Source of the DNA: Azospirillum brasilense
GTDB lineage: Bacteria > Pseudomonadota > Alphaproteobacteria > Azospirillales > Azospirillaceae
Length of the DNA: 64,000 nucleotides
Assembly: GCF_005222205.1 (NCBI RefSeq)
Contig: NZ_CP032345.1
Location: forward strand, 2,481,501 to 2,545,500
Reading direction: 5' to 3'
Shown piece after piece: positions 1-7,816 of this stretch (position 1 is the first letter of the stretch; every line of letters begins with the position of its first letter). The notes under the pieces were generated by a model. It searched no databases, was not told the origin of the DNA, and saw only the letters and a list, made by a program, of their open reading frames with translations. Position numbers and translations under genes: made by a program.

Positions 1-3000
1 GAGGGGGAACGCGCCGGAGGTGTCCGTGCCGGCCGACATCACGTCGAAGGTCAGCGTGTAGGTTCCCTGCGCGATGACCCCCGAGAGACCGCCATTGGGG
101 ACGCCGTCCAGCTTGAGGTTCGAGACCGTCCAGCCGAACGGTGTGGCGACATTGAAATGAAGCGTGCTCCCGACCAGTGTCAGGGCGGGGGTGGTCACCG
201 TGAACGAAACCTGGGTTGGGGTGCCCGCCGAGAAGTTGGCCGTCGGGTTGTCCGGGGTCACCGTGACGTTGGGGAGGGAAACGTCCTGGAGATTGATCGC
301 CACGGTGGCGACCTGATTGATCTCGGTGACGTTGTTGGAGGTTCCACTGTCGGTGATGGAGCGCAGGACAATGGGGCGTGTTTCGCTCAGGCCGAACTGC
401 GAGTTCGGAACCGGGCTGTTGATGAATGGCATCCCGTAGGTGTTTTTGTAGCTGATGCCATCGATCAACGCGCCCATGTCGCTGTTGCTGAGCGACATTC
501 CGCTCAGCGTCACTGTGGCAACGCCGTTGACCAGCGAAACCGTGTAGTTGCCGTTGCCGAACGCGCCCGAACCCGAGGAGAGCGGAATGGAGAAGCCGCC
601 GATCGTAAGATAATTGTCGAAGCCGGGCCCGATGATGTTGTGGACCGTCAACACCATGCCGGTGAAGGTCTGTCCGCTGTCGACGGTCGAGGCCGTCACC
701 GAATCGAAGAGGTCAAATCCACCGCTGCCGTTGCCACCCTGGAAGACCGGATTCTCCGTGGTGAGCGCCAGCGTCGGCGCGGTCGGCCCGGTTGGCGCGG
801 TCGGCCCGGCGACGTTGACGGTGGTCGAGACGCCGGTGAGGGTGGCGGTGTTGTTGCTGGCGCCGTCATCGGTGACACTGGTGATGGTGACGACGCGGTT
901 GCCGGGCGTGACGATGCCGTTGACGGTGTCGCCGGAGTTGACGTAGGCGATGCCGTCGATCAGCGCCGCCAATTGGGTGCCGGTGAGACTGAATCCGCTC
1001 AGGGTGACGGTCGCCGTCGTTCCGCTGTACGACGTGGTGAGGACCGCCCCCGTCAGCGTCGGCGCCGTCACGGGCGTCCCGGCGGCGTTGGTGGTCAGGG
1101 AAATGGGCATGACGCCGGTGAGGGACAGCCACTCGTCGTCGACGACGTTGGTGACCGTCAGGGTCACGCTGGTGAAGACCTGTCCGATGTCGTTGGTGTC
1201 GGCGGACACGCCGGAGAACAGATCCACGGGCGGATTGTTCTGAGCAAAGGTCGGCGCGGTGCTCGTCGCCGTCAGGGTAGGCAGGCTCGAAGCCGGCGCA
1301 CCAATGTTGATGGCTGCGGAAACGCCGGTGATGTCGCCGGTGTCGACGCTGCCGCCGTCGTCGGTGAGGCCGGTGACGGCAATGATGCGCTGGCCGTTGG
1401 ATGGAGTGCCGGCCGCGTTGTAATAGGTGATGTCGTTGATGAGCGAGGCCATCTCGGCATCCGACAGGGCCATGCCGGAGATTCTGATGGTCGCTGTGCC
1501 GTTGCTGACGGACACCGTCCCGGTGACCCTTGTCGCGCTCATCTGCACGGGGTCCACAAAGTGGGACGCGCCGTCGACCAGGTAGAGTTCCAGCGGACCC
1601 ATCATGCCGGGCACGGTGAAGTACAACGCTTCGTTGGCGCCATCCAGCATGCCGGTCACGGTGACCGTCATGGCGGTGAAGATCTGCCCGCTGTCGTTGG
1701 TGCTGGCCGTGGCTGATGAGAACAGGGGCTGCGTCTGGGAACCGCTGTAGGTCGGCGTGCCGCCTGCGGCGCTCAACGTGGGGGCATGGAGTTGAACCGT
1801 GAAGCTGGTTCTGAAATCCGGAATATCGACGCCGGCCTGGTTCTGGATGGCCGTGGTGCTGTCCACGGTGTCCCCGTCGTAATAACGGAGGGAGACCGAA
1901 TCCCCGCTTTGGAAGATGTAGCCGTTGCCGACCTCAACGATGACGTTGCTGCCAATGACGTCGACGCCGGAAACAGTGTAGTAGACGCCGTTGATGCGAA
2001 TCTGTCCCGACGTCGACGAGGAGCCGAAGAACTGCTGGATGGACGGGGGATTGTTTTCATCCAGCGCCTGATCGAAGGACAGGACGACCTTGTTGCCTCC
2101 GCTTTGCGCGGATGAGGAGACGAATGCCGGAGGGCGGGAGGACAGGACCGTAACGGAGACGTCCACCGAAAAGGTGTCCAAGCCGTAGGGAGCCTGGATG
2201 ACGCCGGTCGCGTCGTCACCCGCCGGGTCCTCGTAGCGGAAGGCGATGCTGTCGTTCAGCTGGAACTGGTGGCCGACGGTGAGGGTCACGTATTTGTCGG
2301 ACACCACGGCGCTGATCAGGGGGACCGCGATGCCGTTGAGCAGGATGGAACCGGTGCCCGCGCTCACGGTGCCGTCGGTCGCCACGAAATGAGTCAGCAG
2401 CGGGTTGCTCGTGCTGTCCAGGCTGTCGTCGTAGATGAGGGTGATGGTGTTCTCGCCGGTGTAGGCGACCGCTTTATCGAAGAACGGTGCGGCCAAAACC
2501 CCGCGATACCGGTCGATCCGCAGGGCTTCGGCCCGCACCGTGCCGCGCGTCCAGGCGAGATCCCAATCGCCACCCAACTCCGCGGCACCCGTCAGGGTCC
2601 GGGACGCCGCCATGGCGGCGCCGGTGATGCCGGCCAGCGCGTCGAGGAACGACTCGCCATGGCCGCTCGCCACGTTGCAGCCGTACAGAAGAATGTCGCC
2701 ATCGTCCGCGAGGCAGGCGCCGATGGCCGCCAGTTCCGCGGTGCGCACGGTCAGCGCCGCTTCGTCGAGCCGCGCCGTGCCGAGCTGCAGACCGCCCTCG
2801 AAGCCGTGGCACAGCACATGGAGCGCCCGGATGCCGTGACGCCCGGCCAACGCCTCCGCCATTGCCGCCACACCGTCGCGGCCTTCGCCGATCAGGACGG
2901 CCTCCATCCCGGAGGGAAGGCCCGCCTGGAGATCCCGCCAACCGTCGAGGGCGGTGTCGATGACGGCGATCTCGCTTGCCGTGCGGGGGAAGCGACCTGA

Positions 3001-3042
3001 GGTGGTGACGCGCGTGGTGGGGGCGGCGGACGCTTCGGTCAT
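1..3042 (-). CDS. Giant DUF4347/SwmB-repeat surface protein, N-terminal part
   Basis: The reading frame is open from the ATG to the window edge (at least 1014 residues, no stop), so the C-terminus is missing. Residues about 25-170 look like a DUF4347 domain, with HVLCHGFEGGLQLG and DILLYGCNVASG strands and no signal peptide. Next come two SwmB-like units (VVLSFDQALDENNPP type), then at least three about 150-residue beta-sandwich repeats built on 'STxDSGQxFTxMxLTV', an acidic turn and 'LIDGISY'. This order is typical of very large cell-surface or secreted adhesins exported by type I systems, whose export signal would lie outside the window. The start at 3042 is chosen because an AGGAA ribosome site lies 9 bases upstream; an in-frame ATG at 3051 sits directly on that AGGAA and is less likely. 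Domain names are from pattern recognition; adhesion is inferred from the family. Confidence 0.8.
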   Translation of the reverse strand, partial: MTEASAAPTTRVTTSGRFPRTASEIAVIDTALDGWRDLQAGLPSGMEAVLIGEGRDGVAAMAEALAGRHGIRALHVLCHGFEGGLQLGTARLDEAALTVRTAELAAIGACLADDGDILLYGCNVASGHGESFLDALAGITGAAMAASRTLTGAAELGGDWDLAWTRGTVRAEALRIDRYRGVLAAPFFDKAVAYTGENTITLIYDDSLDSTSNPLLTHFVATDGTVSAGTGSILLNGIAVPLISAVVSDKYVTLTVGHQFQLNDSIAFRYEDPAGDDATGVIQAPYGLDTFSVDVSVTVLSSRPPAFVSSSAQSGGNKVVLSFDQALDENNPPSIQQFFGSSSTSGQIRINGVYYTVSGVDVIGSNVIVEVGNGYIFQSGDSVSLRYYDGDTVDSTTAIQNQAGVDIPDFRTSFTVQLHAPTLSAAGGTPTYSGSQTQPLFSSATASTNDSGQIFTAMTVTVTGMLDGANEALYFTVPGMMGPLELYLVDGASHFVDPVQMSATRVTGTVSVSNGTATIRISGMALSDAEMASLINDITYYNAAGTPSNGQRIIAVTGLTDDGGSVDTGDITGVSAAINIGAPASSLPTLTATSTAPTFAQNNPPVDLFSGVSADTNDIGQVFTSVTLTVTNVVDDEWLSLTGVMPISLTTNAAGTPVTAPTLTGAVLTTSYSGTTATVTLSGFSLTGTQLAALIDGIAYVNSGDTVNGIVTPGNRVVTITSVTDDGASNNTATLTGVSTTVNVAGPTAPTGPTAPTLALTTENPVFQGGNGSGGFDLFDSVTASTVDSGQTFTGMVLTVHNIIGPGFDNYLTIGGFSIPLSSGSGAFGNGNYTVSLVNGVATVTLSGMSLSNSDMGALIDGISYKNTYGMPFINSPVPNSQFGLSETRPIVLRSITDSGTSNNVTEINQVATVAINLQDVSLPNVTVTPDNPTANFSAGTPTQVSFTVTTPALTLVGSTLHFNVATPFGWTVSNLKLDGVPNGGLSGVIAQGTYTLTFDVMSAGTDTSGAFPL

Positions 3043-3548
3043 GGCGGACATTTCCTGAATGGGGCGCAATCCGAAGTAGCCACATCTCGAAAGAAATGGG
3101 TACTTCCTTTGATTTGACATACCCAAAACCGGACGTCCGGGTCAATGAAGACGACGCCAGATCACTGCATTTGACACAGAGGATTTATTGTCGATAGCAA
3201 GCATAAATCGTCATTCTAATGTTACATATTGCGGCATATCGTGTCATCCGCTGCATTAATGTATCGTTAATCTTTGGGTGATTGCCAATGTAGTCATGAA
3301 TTGATTGGTTTTTATTTTGTAACATCGCAAGACATCCTGCGTTTCATCAGTAAGGATGGCGGAAAAGAGAGTTTCGTTGGCAAGAGACACCCTTGGTTTT
3401 CTGCTCCGCGCATTTTGGCACGATGCAACGATGAAGCGCGGCGCGGCCGCCTACCCTGGGTTGGGCTTCCACGGCTCTTCGCTCGAAGGTGCCAAGCCCT
3501 TCGTTCTATTCATCAGAGAAATTGCGGGAATTTTTTTCTGAACCAGCG
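3043..3548. other. Intergenic region upstream of the giant surface gene
   Basis: About 500 bases, noticeably more AT-rich than the flanks, between the end of the molybdenum hydroxylase operon and the start of the surface-protein gene, both on the minus strand. It should hold the promoter of the surface gene. A perfect 12-base palindrome, CCGGACGTCCGG, lies at 3129-3140, about 90 bases before the start codon. I see no convincing gene here; the plus-strand frame that crosses it has no ribosome site and overlaps the real gene on the other strand. Confidence 0.6.
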
Positions 3549-5807
3549 CTATCCGGAGGCGGTCGACTCCCGCACCCGGTCGGAGGTGAAGGGCAGATCG
3601 CGCAGGCGCCGGCCGGTCGCCGAGCGGATGGCGTTGCCGATGGCCGCGGCGGTCGGTCCCTGCGCCGCCTCCCCGGTGCCGAGGAAGGGGTCGCCGGGCC
3701 GCTCGACGATGTGGACGTCGATGCGATCGGGCACGCTGGCGAAGCGCAGGATGGGGTAGCTGGCCCAGTCCACCGAAGTGACGCGGGTGTCGTCGCAGGC
3801 GGCGCGCTCGAACAGGGTCCAACTCATCGCCTGGATGATCCCGCCTTCCGTCTGGTTGCGGATGCCGTCGGGGTTGACGATCTCGCCGCTGTCGATGGCG
3901 GCGGTGGCGCGGGTCATCCGCACCCGTCCGCTGCCGCGGTCCACCGACAGCTCCACCGCCAGCGCCAGATAGGCGGCGTGATTCTTGTAGCGGGCGAAGG
4001 CGAAGCCGTGGCCGAAGCCCGGCGCCGGCGCGGCGCCCGTCCAGCCGAAGCGCTCCGCCGCCAGTTCCACCACCCGGCGGGCGCGCGGGTCGTCCAGATG
4101 GCGCAGGCGGAACTCCACGGGATCGGCCCCGGCCAGCAGCGCCAGATCGTCCATCATGCTTTCCAGCGCGAAGACGTTGGCGTAGGCGCCGAGCGACCGC
4201 AGCGCCGACACCCGCAGCGGCATGTCGGGCAGGAAATGCCAGAGGACGCGGGTGTTGGGAATGGCGTAGAGCGGGATGGCGTTGCGGTCGCCGTTGCCGG
4301 CGGGGGTGATCTGCATCGCCGCCGGTTCCGCCGGGAAGGGGTTGGCCAGATGGCGGGCGGCCAGCAGGGCGCCGGCCCCGCCGGGCCGGGTGGTGTGGGT
4401 GTTGGACCAGACGTCGAAGGTCCAGCGCTCGATCCGCCCGCTCCCGTCCAGGGCGGCCGCGGCCTCGATCATCATGGCCGGGCCATAGGGCTCGTTGGCA
4501 TGCTCCTGCTCGCGCATCCACTGCACCCGCACGGGACGGCCGGGCAGCTTGCTGGCGATCAGAGCGGCGTCCGCCGCCGCGTCGTCGGCGCCGTTGTGGC
4601 CGTAGCAGCCGGACCCCTCGGTGTGGATCACCCGCACCCGTTCCAGGGGCAGGCGCAGCATCGCGGCGATGGCATTGCGGTCGGGATAGACGCCCTGGGT
4701 GTGCGACCAGACGGTCAGCCCGTCCTCGGCCATCACCGCCACGGCGCAGGACGGCCCGATCGAGCCGTGGAGCTGGTAGGGGCGGGTGAAGCGGGCGCGC
4801 AGGCTGCGTGGGCCCTCCGCGATGGTGCCGGCCTCGCCCTTGGCGTCCACCGTGCCGACCTCACGCTCCAGCCCGCGCAGCAGGTCGGGGATCGGGGTGT
4901 CGCCCGGCAGGGTCGCCGTCTCCTCCCAGCGGGCGGCGGCGGCGAGGGCGCGCATCGCCTTGACCGCCCGGTATTCCTTGTCGGCCACCACGGCGAGGAA
5001 CTCGCCGTCGCGCAGCACGGCGACCACCCCCGGCATCGCCTCCACCCCGGCGCTGTCCAGTGCGGTCAGCCGGGCGGCGGAGCTGGGCGGGCGGACGAGG
5101 CGGGCGTGCAGCATGCCCTCCAGCCGCAGGTCCTGCACATAGGCCGCGCCGCCGGTCACCTTGGCGGGAATGTCGACACGGGGCAGCGGCCTGCCCATCA
5201 CCGACAGGCGGTCCGGCGCGGTCAGCGGGGCGTCCGCCGGCACCTCCACGGTCAGGTCGAGCGACGCGGCCAGCTCCCCGTAGTCGAGCGCCCGTCCGTC
5301 CGGCGCCGTCACCCGCCGGTCGGCGAAGCCCAGCGCGCCGGCCGGCGCGCCGAGGCGCCGCGCCGCTTCCTGCGCCAGCAGGGCACGGGCCTGGGCGGCG
5401 GCGGCGCGGATGGCGGTGCCGCTGTTCTGCATGGACTGGCTGCCGGCGGTGTAGCCCTCGTTCGGGGTGCGGGCGGTGTCGGCGGTGACCAGCGTGATGG
5501 CGGCGGGCGGGACGCGCAGCTCTTCCGCCGCGACCTGGAGCAGGGCGGTGCGGATGCCCTGGCCGAGTTCGGCCTTGCCGGTGAAGACGGTGATGGCGCC
5601 GTCCGCGCCGATGCGGACCCAGGCGTCGAGCCGGGGCGTCTGGGCGAGGCTCCCCGGCGCGGGTTTGGCGGGCTGGGTGCTGCCGCCGGTCTGGGCGAGG
5701 AGAGGGCGGGACAGCGACACGGTGACGACCAGGGCGCCGCCGGTGGCCAGCAGGCCGCGCCGGGTCAGGGGAAAGGAGGACGGATGGAAGGGAATGTGAT
5801 CGCTCAT
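3549..5807 (-). CDS. Molybdopterin-binding subunit of a periplasmic Mo-hydroxylase (isoquinoline/nicotinate/aldehyde dehydrogenase type)
   Basis: A 752-residue large subunit of the xanthine oxidase superfamily, IorB-like, with the two molybdopterin-binding halves in one chain. Residues 15-39 form a Tat-like signal (TRRGLLATGGALVVTVSL, then a cleavage-type ALLAQ-like end), so the complex should be periplasmic. Visible family marks are GQGIRTALLQVAAEEL near residue 85, the ribbon SGCYGHNGADDAAADAAL in the middle, and GTGEAAQGP near residue 710, where the Glu is the expected catalytic base next to molybdenum. It is the last gene of a three-gene operon; its ATG overlaps the stop of the 2Fe-2S subunit by one base (TGATG), implying translational coupling. 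The substrate cannot be read from sequence: isoquinoline, nicotinate-like N-heterocycles and aldehydes are all possible. Confidence 0.88.
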   Translation of the reverse strand: MSDHIPFHPSSFPLTRRGLLATGGALVVTVSLSRPLLAQTGGSTQPAKPAPGSLAQTPRLDAWVRIGADGAITVFTGKAELGQGIRTALLQVAAEELRVPPAAITLVTADTARTPNEGYTAGSQSMQNSGTAIRAAAAQARALLAQEAARRLGAPAGALGFADRRVTAPDGRALDYGELAASLDLTVEVPADAPLTAPDRLSVMGRPLPRVDIPAKVTGGAAYVQDLRLEGMLHARLVRPPSSAARLTALDSAGVEAMPGVVAVLRDGEFLAVVADKEYRAVKAMRALAAAARWEETATLPGDTPIPDLLRGLEREVGTVDAKGEAGTIAEGPRSLRARFTRPYQLHGSIGPSCAVAVMAEDGLTVWSHTQGVYPDRNAIAAMLRLPLERVRVIHTEGSGCYGHNGADDAAADAALIASKLPGRPVRVQWMREQEHANEPYGPAMMIEAAAALDGSGRIERWTFDVWSNTHTTRPGGAGALLAARHLANPFPAEPAAMQITPAGNGDRNAIPLYAIPNTRVLWHFLPDMPLRVSALRSLGAYANVFALESMMDDLALLAGADPVEFRLRHLDDPRARRVVELAAERFGWTGAAPAPGFGHGFAFARYKNHAAYLALAVELSVDRGSGRVRMTRATAAIDSGEIVNPDGIRNQTEGGIIQAMSWTLFERAACDDTRVTSVDWASYPILRFASVPDRIDVHIVERPGDPFLGTGEAAQGPTAAAIGNAIRSATGRRLRDLPFTSDRVRESTASG

Positions 5808-6304
5808 CAGCCGGCCCTCCCGTCAGGCTTGCCGGTTTCCGCGTGGCGCATGGTGTCGGCGGCCCGGCGGATGGCGCGCAGGATGCGCATGTGGGTGCCG
5901 CAGCGGCACAGGTTGAACTCCAGAGCGCGGCGGATCGCGGCGTCGTCGGCGTCCGGCCGCTCCTGAAGCAGAGCTTGCGCCCGCATCATCATGCCGGGGA
6001 TGCAGTAACCGCATTGCGCCGCCTGCTCCTCGATGAAGGCGCGCTGCATGGGGCCGGGAGCCTCGGCGGTGCCAAGCCCCTCGACCGTGGTGACGGCGCG
6101 CCCCTGCATCAGCAGCACCGGCGTGACGCAGGAGAGCACGGCGCGCCCGTTCACCATCACCGTGCAGGCCCCGCATTGGCCGAGCCCGCAGCCGAACTTC
6201 GCCCCGTTCAACCCCAGATCGTCGCGCAGCACGTAGAGCAGCGGCGTGTCCGGGTCCGCCTCCACCCGCTGCGGGGTGCCGTTCACCGTGAGGTCGATCG
6301 CCAT
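5807..6304 (-). CDS. (2Fe-2S)-binding small subunit of the Mo-hydroxylase
   Basis: A 165-residue protein with both iron-sulfur domains of the xanthine oxidase family. A plant-type ferredoxin cluster uses C39, C44, C47 and C59 (FGCGLGQCGACTV...LSC). A C-terminal helical cluster uses C98, C101, C133 and C135 (QCGYCIPG...LCRCGTH). It carries electrons from the molybdenum centre to the cytochrome encoded just upstream. The start at 6304 has a GGAG ribosome site about 6 bases away; a longer in-frame extension upstream is antisense noise inside the cytochrome gene. It has no export signal of its own, so it probably crosses the membrane folded together with the Tat-bearing large subunit (inference from known family members). 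Confidence 0.92.
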   Translation of the reverse strand: MAIDLTVNGTPQRVEADPDTPLLYVLRDDLGLNGAKFGCGLGQCGACTVMVNGRAVLSCVTPVLLMQGRAVTTVEGLGTAEAPGPMQRAFIEEQAAQCGYCIPGMMMRAQALLQERPDADDAAIRRALEFNLCRCGTHMRILRAIRRAADTMRHAETGKPDGRAG

Positions 6305-6321
6305 GATGCGCTCCGTTGAAA

Positions 6322-7764
6322 TCAGTCCGCGGCGCCGACGTTCCGCGGCGCCCGTTCGATGCCGTCGGCGGGGCGGACGGCGACGTGGCGCGCGCCGCTG
6401 CGCGTGTCGGCCACCAGCCGCTCCAGCCCGTCCCATGGCGGCTGCTCGCTGAAGCGGCCGCGCAGATAGCGCAGCAGGGCCACCATGTCGGCGTCGGACA
6501 GCGCGCCGCCGAAGGCCGGCATCACCGCGCTGACGGTGCCGTCGCCGGGCGGCAGGCCGAACAGCGTGACGTTGACCATGTTCTGCGGGTTCGCCGCCTG
6601 GACCGCCGTGCTGAGCGCGAAGGGCAGCCCGCCGAACGGCAGCGGCCGTCCGGACTCGTGGCAGGTGGCGCAGGCCGTGCGGTAGATCGCCTCGCCCCGC
6701 TCGTCCACCCCGGGCGCGGCCCCCCCGGAGCCCGCGGCGGGAGGCCGGGTCAGACCGTCGGCGGCGGGCAGGCTGGCGCCCGGCGGCGTCCCGGCGTCGG
6801 CGGTGAGGCGCGGAACCAGGGCTTGCAGGGTCTCGCCGCGGCGCCGGCGCTCCGCGCTGGGAGTGCCCATGCGGTCGGCGACGTAGGCGGCGATGGCGGC
6901 CACGTCGGTGTCGGGCAGCCCGGCGAGGTTGCCGGTGACCTCCGCCATCGGCCCGCGCGACACGCCGTGCGCCGGGTGCCAGCCGTGCCGCAGGTAGAAG
7001 GCCAGGCTGTCCGCCGTCCAGGGGACGGGCGCCGGGGAGTCCTGGTTGATGGGGTAGGCGGTCCAGCCTTCGGCCTCGCCGCCGGCCCAGGCGCGACCCT
7101 CGTCCACCGCGCCCAGCGCGTTGCGCGGGCTGTGGCAGGCGCCGCAATGGCCCAGCCCCTCCGCCAGATAGGCGCCGCGGTTCCAGACCTCCGTCTTGGC
7201 CGGGTCCGGGGTGAAAGCGCCCTCGCGGAAGTAGAGCAGCTTCCACCCGGCGACCATCATCCGAATGTTCAGCGGGAAGGGCAGAGCGTTGGCCGGCGCC
7301 TCCGCCCGCACCGCGGTGCGGGTCATCAGATAGGCGTAGAGCGCGCGGTTGTCGGCGTCGCTGACCCGCGTGTAATGGTCGTAAGGGAAGGCGGGGTACA
7401 GGTGCCGCCCGTCGCGGTCCACCCCGCGCCGCATGGCGCGGGCGAAGGCCGCCTCGCTCCAGCGGCCGATGCCGGTGTCCTCGTCGGGCGTGATGTTGGT
7501 GGAATGGATGGTGCCGAAGAGCGTCGGCAGGGCCAGTCCCCCGGCGAAGGACCGTCCGCCCGGCACCGTGTGGCAGGCGATGCAGTTCCCCACAGCCGCC
7601 AGTCGCGCCCCTTCCGCCACCCGCTCCGCCGGAAAGGAGTCCGCCGCCGGGCGCGGCTGCGGCGGGATCGCCGCCTCCCATGCCCAGGCGGCCGCCCCGG
7701 CGCCGAGCGCCAGCAGAACGGCGGCTCCGCCCATCAGCCCACGCCGTATCCTCCACCGCCCCAT
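6322..7764 (-). CDS. Triheme c-type cytochrome, electron acceptor of the Mo-hydroxylase
   Basis: A 480-residue protein with an N-terminal signal/anchor (residues 7-28, MGGAAVLLALGAGAAAWAW) and three heme c sites: CIACH at 61-65, CGACH at 207-211 and CATCH at 365-369. The layout matches the membrane-associated triheme cytochrome subunits of alcohol/aldehyde and nicotinate dehydrogenases, which hand electrons to quinone or a terminal oxidase. It is the first gene of the operon, 17 bases ahead of the 2Fe-2S subunit. The start at 7764 is supported by GGAGGAG about 6 bases upstream; the frame extends further but into the end of the histidine kinase gene, which lies 52 bases upstream on the same strand. 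Confidence 0.9.
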   Translation of the reverse strand: MGRWRIRRGLMGGAAVLLALGAGAAAWAWEAAIPPQPRPAADSFPAERVAEGARLAAVGNCIACHTVPGGRSFAGGLALPTLFGTIHSTNITPDEDTGIGRWSEAAFARAMRRGVDRDGRHLYPAFPYDHYTRVSDADNRALYAYLMTRTAVRAEAPANALPFPLNIRMMVAGWKLLYFREGAFTPDPAKTEVWNRGAYLAEGLGHCGACHSPRNALGAVDEGRAWAGGEAEGWTAYPINQDSPAPVPWTADSLAFYLRHGWHPAHGVSRGPMAEVTGNLAGLPDTDVAAIAAYVADRMGTPSAERRRRGETLQALVPRLTADAGTPPGASLPAADGLTRPPAAGSGGAAPGVDERGEAIYRTACATCHESGRPLPFGGLPFALSTAVQAANPQNMVNVTLFGLPPGDGTVSAVMPAFGGALSDADMVALLRYLRGRFSEQPPWDGLERLVADTRSGARHVAVRPADGIERAPRNVGAAD

Positions 7765-7816
7765 GCGCGCTCCTCCCCCGATGCGAACAGGCGGAGCGGG
7801 CAATGGTTCTGGACGC

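Noticed and set aside
157..1716. Long plus-strand frame antisense to the giant surface protein
   Set aside because: Its protein is Arg/Gly/Asp-rich with no domain. The minus-strand frame over the same bases has clear DUF4347/SwmB repeats and runs open to the edge.
3415..3435. TTGGCACGATGC resembling a sigma-54 site
   Set aside because: No TTGC at the -12 position; it also faces the end of an operon and would drive no gene.
3489..5966. 825-codon plus-strand frame
   Set aside because: It lies entirely antisense to the Mo-hydroxylase large subunit, which has clear family motifs. High GC makes long antisense frames common.
5807..7756. 649-residue fusion that would join the 2Fe-2S subunit to an upstream extension
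   Set aside because: The N-terminal 480 residues are out-of-frame translation of the triheme cytochrome. The true start of the 2Fe-2S subunit (6304) has its own GGAG site.
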